From: DASUPK01 sp036276255
GTDB lineage: Bacteria; Actinomycetota; Thermoleophilia; Solirubrobacterales; 70-9
Length of the DNA stretch: 13,279 nt
NCBI GenBank assembly: GCA_036276255.1
Contig: DASUPK010000199.1
Location: forward strand, 1-13,279
Direction: 5' to 3'
Shown here piece after piece: positions 6,030-11,689 of this stretch. Under the pieces are notes generated by a model. That model did not search any database. It was not told the DNA's origin and saw only the letters and a program-made list of their open reading frames with translations. Each line of letters opens with the position of its first letter. Positions within the stretch are counted from its first letter, which is position 1. A program made the translations under genes and the position numbers.

Positions 6030-7606
6030 TTCAGTTCCTCCACCACCGCCCGGACCCTATCCGCCTCGACCCGCTGTCCCCAGCGGGGCTCGCCCGGCTC
6101 CGAGAGCAGCACGAACCCGAGTCCCTCACGCGTCTGCTTCTTGTCCCGGCCCATCGCCTCCATCACGCCATCGGTGCTCACCGAGGGATCGAGTGAGACG
6201 GGCAGGCCCTGCGAGGCGAGCAGGCCCTCGACCTCGTCGCGCAGCCGATCCGCGTCCGAGAGCCGGAGTACCGCGAGCAGGCCGAGGCCGACGGCCTCGC
6301 CGTGGCGGTAGCGCGCATAAGAAGTCTCGGCCTCGATGGCGTGACCGATCGTGTGGCCGAGGTTGAGGACCATCCGTTCCCCCGAGTCCCTCTCGTCCGA
6401 GGCCACGACTTCGATCTTGGTGCGGGCGCAGGCGAAGATCACGTCGGTCAGCGTCGCGGGGTCGAGTGAGTCGATCCCCCGCACCCGGGACCAGAGCGGT
6501 TCGCCCGCGATCAGCGCCGTCTTGACGACCTCGACGAAGCCCGCCGCAAGCTCCTGGTGCGGCAGGGTCGCGAGGGTGACCGGATCGGCCAGCACCGCGA
6601 TGGGCATGTGGTACGCGCCGACGTAGTTCTTGGCCTGGGGCAAATCGACGCCCGTCTTGCCGCCGTAGGCGGAATCCACCTGGGCGACCAGTGTGGTTGG
6701 CGCCTGCACCAGCGGAACGCCTCGTTGGTAGGTGGCGGCGCAGAAGCCGGCGAGATCCCCGACCACGCCGCCGCCGAAGGCCAGCACGCAGTCGTCCCGG
6801 TTCGCGCCGGCAGAGGACAGCTCGCCGAGGATCCGCTCGGCCTCGGCGATCGTCTTCGAGGTCTCGGCCCCCTGAACGCCGATCACCTCCTCGGTCCGCG
6901 GCAGCAGCGAGCGGTGGTGCCGCAGCGCCTCGTCGTCTGCGACGCAGAACGTCCTCGCCGGCAGGGCCTCCGGAAGCGCCTCGCGGGCTTCGTCCAGCAG
7001 GCCGATCGCTCCCTCGCCGACGACGGCCGGGTAGGAGCCGCTCTCCGACTCGGCCCAGATCATCCGCACGCTGGGAGTGCCCTGCATCGCGGCCAGCCAT
7101 GGCGCGGCGGGCCCGGCTGCGTCCCGCGCGGCCGACGGCAGGATGGCGCGGGCCAGCGACTCGTACAGCGGGCGCCGGCTCGCAAAGCGCTCGGCGAACG
7201 TCGCCCGATCGACAGCCAGGGGCCGGTCGGAGCCCGAGGCCCGCTCCCAGGCGGTCTCCTCGTCGACGTCGCACCAGACTGGCATGTGGTCGCCGAGGGC
7301 GCGGCGCACCGCCTCGCTCTCGATGGCGCCGCCGCCGAGAGCCACCACGGCCGACGGCCCTCCCACCTGGGACGCGAGAGCGTTCAGCACCGAGACCACC
7401 AGCCGCTCCTCGCGGCGGCGGAACTCCAACTCGCCCTCGCGCTCGAAGAAAGCTGAGATCGGCTCGCCGAGCTCGCCCTCGAGCAGGTCGTCGGTGTCGG
7501 TCACGCCGAGCCCGAGCCGTTCGGCGACCGCCTGTGCCGCCCTGGTCTTGCCGGCGGCCATGAACCCGACGAAGACGATCCCGTGGTGCGCCGCTACCGG
7601 AGCCAT
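6026..7606 (-). CDS. aroKB: Bifunctional shikimate kinase / 3-dehydroquinate synthase fusion (AroK-AroB)
   Basis: One uninterrupted frame of 526 residues joins two shikimate enzymes. The kinase (about 8-165) has Walker A GFMAAGKT (14-21), the shikimate-contacting DTDD (37-40), GELEFRRRE (58-66), GGG at 91-93 and DRPLA (127-131); it phosphorylates shikimate with ATP. The second part (about 180-526) is DHQ synthase, which uses NAD and a divalent metal to cyclise DAHP. It shows FGGGVVGDLAGF (277-288), QAPTTLVAQVDSAYGGKTGV (301-320), GFVEVVK (356-362), NLGHTIGHA (415-423) and HGEAVGLGL (435-443). Probable metal ligands are Glu359, His418 and His435. A short linker (about 165-180) connects the parts. 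The ATG at 7606 lies inside the end of aroC (13-bp overlap) behind a GGGGGCGG stretch. The kinase step follows the synthase step by three reactions, so direct channelling between the two sites is not expected. Confidence 0.95.
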   Translation of the reverse strand: MAPVAAHHGIVFVGFMAAGKTRAAQAVAERLGLGVTDTDDLLEGELGEPISAFFEREGELEFRRREERLVVSVLNALASQVGGPSAVVALGGGAIESEAVRRALGDHMPVWCDVDEETAWERASGSDRPLAVDRATFAERFASRRPLYESLARAILPSAARDAAGPAAPWLAAMQGTPSVRMIWAESESGSYPAVVGEGAIGLLDEAREALPEALPARTFCVADDEALRHHRSLLPRTEEVIGVQGAETSKTIAEAERILGELSSAGANRDDCVLAFGGGVVGDLAGFCAATYQRGVPLVQAPTTLVAQVDSAYGGKTGVDLPQAKNYVGAYHMPIAVLADPVTLATLPHQELAAGFVEVVKTALIAGEPLWSRVRGIDSLDPATLTDVIFACARTKIEVVASDERDSGERMVLNLGHTIGHAIEAETSYARYRHGEAVGLGLLAVLRLSDADRLRDEVEGLLASQGLPVSLDPSVSTDGVMEAMGRDKKQTREGLGFVLLSEPGEPRWGQRVEADRVRAVVEELK

Positions 7607-8757
7607 CCGATCCGCCCCCGGTACGCGGCGATGGACGCGAGCACGTCGTCGATGTGGTCGCCGCCGAACTTCTCGCGGTAGGCGCCGGCCAGCACCAGCG
7701 CCACCATCGCCTCGGCGACCACCGCCGCGGCCGGGACCACGGTCGAATCCGTTCTCTCCCTCATTGCCTGGGCCGGCTCCTTGGTCTGGGTGTCGACCGA
7801 GCGAAGCGGCTGCGTCATGGTCGAGATCGGCTTGATCGCCGCCTGAACCACCAGCGGCTCGCCATTGGTCATCCCGCCCTCGAGGCCACCAGCCCGGTTC
7901 GTCTCCCGGTAGGTGCCGCGGTCCTCCGAGTAGAAGATCTCGTCGTGGGCCTCCGAGCCGGGCCTGCCTGCGACGTCCCAAGCTTCGCCGAGGGAGACGC
8001 CCTTCACCGACTGGATCGAGCAGACGGCCTGGGCCAGCCGGCCGTCGAGCTTCTCGCTCCAGGAGACGTGCGAGCCGATCCCGGGCACGAGGCCGAAGGC
8101 GCGCACCTCGAACTTGCCGCCGAGCGACTCGTTCTCCTTCCGGAGCCGGTCGATCTCAGCCACCATCGCCTCGGAGGCGGCGGCGTCGAGGCAGCGAACC
8201 GGCGAGTCGTCCACTCCCTCGAAGTCCGCGGGCGAGAGGTCGTCGCGCTCCGGCGCGCTCACGGACGCGATCTGAATCACGTGGCTGAAGACGCTCACCC
8301 CCACCGCGGTCAGGAAGCCCTTGGCGATCGTGCCCGCGGCGACCCTCGCGGCCGTTTCCCTCGCGCTGGCGCGCTCCAGCACGTTGCGCACGTCGCTGAA
8401 CCCGAACTTCTGGAGCCCGGCGAGGTCAGCGTGGCCCGGTCGGGGCAGATGCGACTCCTCGATCTCGGCATCGACCGGCCAGGGATTCATCCGCTCGTCC
8501 CAGTTCGGGTAGTCGCGGTTGGCGACCAGGACGGCGATGGGGCTGCCGAGGGTGCGGCCATGGCGGACGCCCGAGCGGATCTCGACCGTGTCGCTCTCGA
8601 TCTTCATCCGGCCGCCGCGGCCATGCCCGAGCTGGCGGCGCGCCATGTCGCGGTCGAGCGCCTCGCGGTCGAGCTGGAGACCGGCGGGAAGGCCCTCGAC
8701 GATTGCGACCAGGCCGGGCCCGTGGGACTCGCCTGCGGTTGTGAACCTCAAGGTCAC
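7594..8757 (-). CDS. aroC: Chorismate synthase
   Basis: The 387-residue enzyme makes chorismate from EPSP using reduced FMN, the last shikimate step. The full family signature set is present: GESHGPGL (9-16), HGRGGRMKIESD (45-56), RTLGSPIAVLVANRDYPNW (68-86), RPGHAD (106-111) with the conserved His, FSDVRNVLERASARETAARV (120-139), the flavin-site run GRPGSEAHDEI (264-274), NRAGGLEGGMTNGEPL (287-302) and AVVAEAMVALVLA (345-357). Length is normal. It starts at GTG 8757, 39 bp after the prepilin peptidase stop. A TACGCT hexamer sits exactly 7 nt before the GTG and no Shine-Dalgarno is present, so the aroC-aroKB-aroQ-pepP operon probably has its own leaderless promoter. The aroKB start lies inside its 3' end. 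Confidence 0.96.
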   Translation of the reverse strand: MTLRFTTAGESHGPGLVAIVEGLPAGLQLDREALDRDMARRQLGHGRGGRMKIESDTVEIRSGVRHGRTLGSPIAVLVANRDYPNWDERMNPWPVDAEIEESHLPRPGHADLAGLQKFGFSDVRNVLERASARETAARVAAGTIAKGFLTAVGVSVFSHVIQIASVSAPERDDLSPADFEGVDDSPVRCLDAAASEAMVAEIDRLRKENESLGGKFEVRAFGLVPGIGSHVSWSEKLDGRLAQAVCSIQSVKGVSLGEAWDVAGRPGSEAHDEIFYSEDRGTYRETNRAGGLEGGMTNGEPLVVQAAIKPISTMTQPLRSVDTQTKEPAQAMRERTDSTVVPAAAVVAEAMVALVLAGAYREKFGGDHIDDVLASIAAYRGRIGWLR

Positions 8758-8770
8758 GCGGGGGAGCGTA
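8758..8770 (-). promoter_or_regulatory. Leaderless-type promoter of aroC and the downstream operon
   Basis: On the minus strand TACGCT (8765-8770) precedes the aroC GTG by exactly 7 nt. No -35 consensus and no Shine-Dalgarno sequence are visible in the 39-bp gap after the prepilin peptidase gene. Transcription would begin at the first base of the start codon. Confidence 0.5.
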
Positions 8771-8796
8771 AATGGAGTGGCCTCGCGGCCCCGGTC

Positions 8797-9231
8797 TCAC
8801 GGTTGCGTGGCGAGCGCGACCAGGGCGCCGATCGCGAGGAAGGGAGCGAACGGGATCGTCCGGCTGCGCGCCGAGAGGCCGTGGCGGACAACCAGCAGGA
8901 GGCCCGCGACCGAGCCCGCGGCGAACGCGACCAGCATCGCCTCGGCCACCCGGCCGCCGAGATCGAAGCCGAGCACCGCCGCGAGCTTCACGTCGCCCAG
9001 ACCCATCCCGTCCGGGCGGATCAGCGCGGCACCGAGCAGGAAGCCGCCCGTCGCCAAACCCGCAAGGAGCCGATCGGGCACTGTGGCCGGCTCCCAGAGG
9101 ATGCAGACCGGGATGGCGATCGCCAGGCCCGCCGCGAGCGCGACGTCCGGGATCAGCCGCGTTCGCAGGTCGCTGACGGTGACGATGCCGAGCAGGGCGA
9201 CGAGGGAGACGTCCAGGACCGCGGCGGCCAT
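8797..9231 (-). CDS. Short A24-family prepilin peptidase-like membrane aspartyl protease
   Basis: The 144-residue membrane protein has about four hydrophobic stretches (3-19, 31-46, 56-71, 97-116, with a further apolar end). Both aspartates of the A24 family are visible: Asp21 in TVSDLRTRLIPD (18-29) and Asp80 in GMGLGDVKLAA (75-85), the GxGD motif. IPFAPFLAIGAL (126-137) is the usual C-terminal signature. The N-terminal methyltransferase half of PilD (about 250+ residues) is absent, so it resembles the short CpaA/TadV type, which cleaves type IV or Flp prepilin leaders. No pilin gene is nearby. M. tuberculosis has a comparable protease-like gene (Rv2551c) next to aroE, so the location reflects ancient cluster order. 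ATG 9231 puts the first helix at the terminus, but no Shine-Dalgarno supports it. Confidence 0.85.
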   Translation of the reverse strand: MAAAVLDVSLVALLGIVTVSDLRTRLIPDVALAAGLAIAIPVCILWEPATVPDRLLAGLATGGFLLGAALIRPDGMGLGDVKLAAVLGFDLGGRVAEAMLVAFAAGSVAGLLLVVRHGLSARSRTIPFAPFLAIGALVALATQP

Positions 9232-9269
9232 ATCGTTGGGAGTCCCGTGTCCCTCAACCTCTCCCCCTG

Positions 9270-9797
9270 ATGGCCGCCCGCCGGCTGCTGATCGTGATGC
9301 TGATCCTGCTCGGGCTCTCGACGCTCGCGGCCGCCCTGGTCCCACAGCACGCTCTGCGCGGCGGCACCACGTCGAGCACGACCACCACCCAGCCGGCCCA
9401 GAGCACCACCACGCCCGAGCCGCCGCCGGGCCGCTCCCTGAGCGTCGAGATCGTGGTCGGCGGCAAGAAGGTGCCGGTCATTGCGAAACCGATCTGCAGG
9501 GCCCGCAAGCCCAGGTGCGAGTCGCTACACGTCGGCGATCAGCTCTCGCTGCAGGTACTCTCCAAGCGCCAGGCGGAGCTCGAGATTCCGGCCTTCGGCC
9601 TGATCGGCGTGGCGAGCCCGAACGCCCCCGCCTTCTTCCAGCTGCTGCCGCGCGAGCCCGGGACCATCGGGGTCCTCTTCACCACACCCCGCGAGGTGGC
9701 GGCGCGGATCCAGGTTCTCTCGGCGAAGGCCGCGGCGAAAGCGATCGTCAAGCCGAAATCGAAATCGAAGGCTAAGTCTCGAGCTCCAGGGGGATGA
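9270..9797 (+). CDS. Hypothetical membrane-anchored protein with Ser/Thr-rich stalk and a small beta-rich domain
   Basis: The 175-residue protein has an N-terminal hydrophobic helix after two arginines (6-24), a signal anchor or signal peptide. A Thr/Ser/Pro-rich linker (33-54), a small extracytoplasmic domain (55-150) and a Lys/Ser-rich tail (151-171, KPKSKSKAKS) follow. The domain has alternating hydrophobic strands, a close Cys pair (Cys76, Cys83) and the run LEIPAFGLIGV...PREPGTIGVLF. Its pattern recalls cupredoxin-like sandwiches, but the His/Cys/Met copper ligands are missing, so the resemblance may be only in fold. It is divergent from the prepilin peptidase (38 bp between starts). Its last 26 bp overlap the 3' end of the HtrA-like gene tail to tail. 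It is the only plus-strand gene in the cluster and has no clear Shine-Dalgarno. Function unknown. Confidence 0.7.
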   Translation: MAARRLLIVMLILLGLSTLAAALVPQHALRGGTTSSTTTTQPAQSTTTPEPPPGRSLSVEIVVGGKKVPVIAKPICRARKPRCESLHVGDQLSLQVLSKRQAELEIPAFGLIGVASPNAPAFFQLLPREPGTIGVLFTTPREVAARIQVLSAKAAAKAIVKPKSKSKAKSRAPGG

Positions 9798-10797
9798 GGT
9801 CGAGCCGGAGGAGGTCCCCGTCGCGAAAGACCTGCACCTCGACCCCCTGGCCGATCCGCTCCGCCACCATCAGGCGCTGAAGGTCTCCCACGTCGCCCAT
9901 CGGCTCGCCGTCCACCTCGACGATCAGGTCCTCGCCGCGGAGCCCCGCGCGGGCGGCCGGGCTACCTGAGACGACCTCGACGATCTCGATTCCCTTCTCG
10001 CGTCCCAGCCGGGAGGCAATCCGCGGCGGCAGCGGCCGGGAGCCGCCGACGATGCCGATGTAGGCCCGCCGCACCCGGCCCTCCTTGATCAGTGCTGAGA
10101 TCAGCTTTCGGGTGGCGTCGTTGATGGGCACCGCGAGGCCGAGGCCGATGCCGGCGACCGCGGTGTTCACGCCGACCACCCGGCCGAGGCCGTCCGCCAG
10201 CGCGCCGCCGGAGTTGCCCGGGTTGAGGGCGGCATCGGTCTGGATCACGTTTTCGACCAGGCGACCGGCCGATCCGGAGCGCGTGGGCAGCGAGCGGCCG
10301 AGAGCCGAGACGACCCCCGCCGTCACCGTGCCCGCCAGGCCCATTGGGCTGCCGATCGCGACAACGAGCTGGCCGACACGCAGCTCGTCGGCGTCGCCCA
10401 GCTGTGCCGGCTCCAGGTCGCGCGCATCCGCGCGAACCACGGCCAGATCGGAGAGCGGATCGGCGCCGACGACCTCGGCGCTCAGCTCACGGCCGTCCGA
10501 GAGCGACGCGATCACCCGGTGGCCACCGGCCACCACGTGCGCCGAGGTGAGCATGTAGCCATCCGAGGAGATCGCGACGCCTGAACCAGCCCCCTCCGCC
10601 CGGCCACGTCGAGTCCGGCGCATGACGGCGAGGTGTGCGACCGACTGCGTCAGCCTCTCGGCGACACCGGAGACAGTTCGCGAATACGCGTCGAAGGCGT
10701 CGGCGTCGGGGAGGCGCCCCGCGGGGGAGGACGGGGTCCCGTTGGCGACCCCGTCGATCAGCTTCAGGCCTCCTGCGATGAGCTTCACGCGCGGCAC
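9772..10797 (-). CDS. HtrA/DegP-like trypsin-type serine protease with PDZ domain, no visible export signal
   Basis: The 341-residue S1C-type protease has a complete catalytic triad: His87 in LTSAHVV (83-89), Asp117 in DPLSDLAVV (113-121) and Ser196 in NPGNSGGAL (192-200). The protease domain covers about 45-240 and a single PDZ domain about 245-335, with SGSPAARAGLRGEDLIVEVDG (277-297) as the core. HtrA proteins normally act outside the membrane on misfolded or signalling substrates. This one has no signal peptide or transmembrane helix with the GTG 10797 start, and a promoter hexamer exactly 7 nt before that codon argues against a longer N-terminus. It is therefore probably cytosolic, which is unusual for the family. 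It follows aroE after 42 bp, and its 3' end overlaps the opposite hypothetical gene by 26 bp. Substrate unknown. Confidence 0.9.
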   Translation of the reverse strand: MPRVKLIAGGLKLIDGVANGTPSSPAGRLPDADAFDAYSRTVSGVAERLTQSVAHLAVMRRTRRGRAEGAGSGVAISSDGYMLTSAHVVAGGHRVIASLSDGRELSAEVVGADPLSDLAVVRADARDLEPAQLGDADELRVGQLVVAIGSPMGLAGTVTAGVVSALGRSLPTRSGSAGRLVENVIQTDAALNPGNSGGALADGLGRVVGVNTAVAGIGLGLAVPINDATRKLISALIKEGRVRRAYIGIVGGSRPLPPRIASRLGREKGIEIVEVVSGSPAARAGLRGEDLIVEVDGEPMGDVGDLQRLMVAERIGQGVEVQVFRDGDLLRLDLIPLELET

Positions 10798-10831
10798 TAA
10801 CGAAAAATTAGCACCGGGCTGTCGTCGTCAA
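10798..10831 (-). promoter_or_regulatory. Promoter of the HtrA-like protease gene (leaderless geometry)
   Basis: On the minus strand TTGACG (10826-10831) lies 15 bp before TAATTT (10805-10810), which is exactly 7 nt before the GTG at 10797. The spacer is shorter than the usual 17 bp. The AT-rich TAATTTTTCGTTA run stands out sharply in this GC-rich DNA. It falls in the 42-bp gap after the aroE stop, so the protease can be expressed independently of aroE. Confidence 0.55.
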
Positions 10832-10839
10832 ACGCGATA

Positions 10840-11682
10840 TCAGCTCTCCTCGTCCCCCCGGGCCGCATTGCGCATGACGTCGAGCGGAGGTTCTGAGCCC
10901 GTCCAGATGCGGAGTGACTCGGCGCCCTGCCGCACCAGGACCTCCAGGCCGTCGATCGCCTCGGCCGAGCGTCGCCGCGCCTCCGTCACGAGGCGGCTCT
11001 CCGAGCCCGCGTAGACGAGGTCGACGACGACGACATCGGACCCCAGCCGCTCGGGATCGATCGGAAGCTGCTCGAAGGGATCCTCGTCGGCCATCCCGAC
11101 CGCGGTGCAGTTGACGATCAGCTCATGGTCCCGGGCGCGCGCCTGCTCGGCCGTCACCGGGGCGAGCCGCCCCTCGGCCGCGGTCCCGGCGCCCGCGTCC
11201 GCCAGATCGCGCACCAGCTCGTCCGCTCGCTCCGCCGTGCGGTTCCAGACGGAGACCAGGGCACCCTCCCCGGCCAGTGCCCAGACCGCCGCGCGGGCCG
11301 ATCCACCGGCCCCGAGAACGAGGGCGCTCCTCCCCGCGACCGGTCCCGGCAGCGCGGCCAGCAGACCGGTCGCGTCCGTGTTCGCCGCCTGGATGCGCCC
11401 ATCCGCGAAGCTCAGCGTGTTGGCGGCGCCGATCTCCTGCGCGGCCCGCGAGGCTTCGTCCGCCACCGCGAGGGCCGCCTCCTTGTGCGGGATCGTCACG
11501 TTGACGCCGACGAAGCCATCCTCGGGGAGCGATCGGACCAGCTCCGAGAACCGGGCGCGCTCCACGTCGATCGCCTCGTAGCTCCACTCATCCGCGAGGC
11601 CGAGCGCCGCCAGCGCGGCGGACTGAATCGCCGGCGAGCGAGAGTGCGAGACCGGGTGCCCGAGGACGGCGAGCCGGTTCAC
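10840..11682 (-). CDS. aroE: Shikimate dehydrogenase
   Basis: The 280-residue cytosolic enzyme reduces 3-dehydroshikimate to shikimate with NADPH. The N-terminal substrate domain has GHPVSHSRSP (8-17), with the shikimate-binding serines, and NVTIPHKEAAL (61-71), with catalytic Lys67. AANTLSFADG and AANTDATG follow, the latter with catalytic Asp103. The nucleotide domain has LVLGAGGSARAAV (121-133) and the VWNRTAERA segment (145-153) where NADP phosphate is usually bound. DLVYAG (221-226) and RQGAESLRIWTG (251-262) close the active site. Length is normal. The frame is open far upstream inside mltG, but GTG at 11682 begins the true N-terminus. It lies 7 nt after the mltG stop, without a clear Shine-Dalgarno, so translation is probably coupled to mltG. 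Confidence 0.95.
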   Translation of the reverse strand: MNRLAVLGHPVSHSRSPAIQSAALAALGLADEWSYEAIDVERARFSELVRSLPEDGFVGVNVTIPHKEAALAVADEASRAAQEIGAANTLSFADGRIQAANTDATGLLAALPGPVAGRSALVLGAGGSARAAVWALAGEGALVSVWNRTAERADELVRDLADAGAGTAAEGRLAPVTAEQARARDHELIVNCTAVGMADEDPFEQLPIDPERLGSDVVVVDLVYAGSESRLVTEARRRSAEAIDGLEVLVRQGAESLRIWTGSEPPLDVMRNAARGDEES

Positions 11683-11689
11683 GCGCGGC

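Noticed and set aside
7607..7981. 125-residue extension before AroK
   Set aside because: It lies wholly within aroC in another frame and is low-complexity Gly/Arg/Asp. ATG 7606 is followed directly by the kinase P-loop region.
7654..9270. 538-residue plus-strand open frame opposite aroC and the prepilin peptidase
   Set aside because: It is an antisense shadow with no recognisable domain. Both minus-strand genes have complete family signatures.
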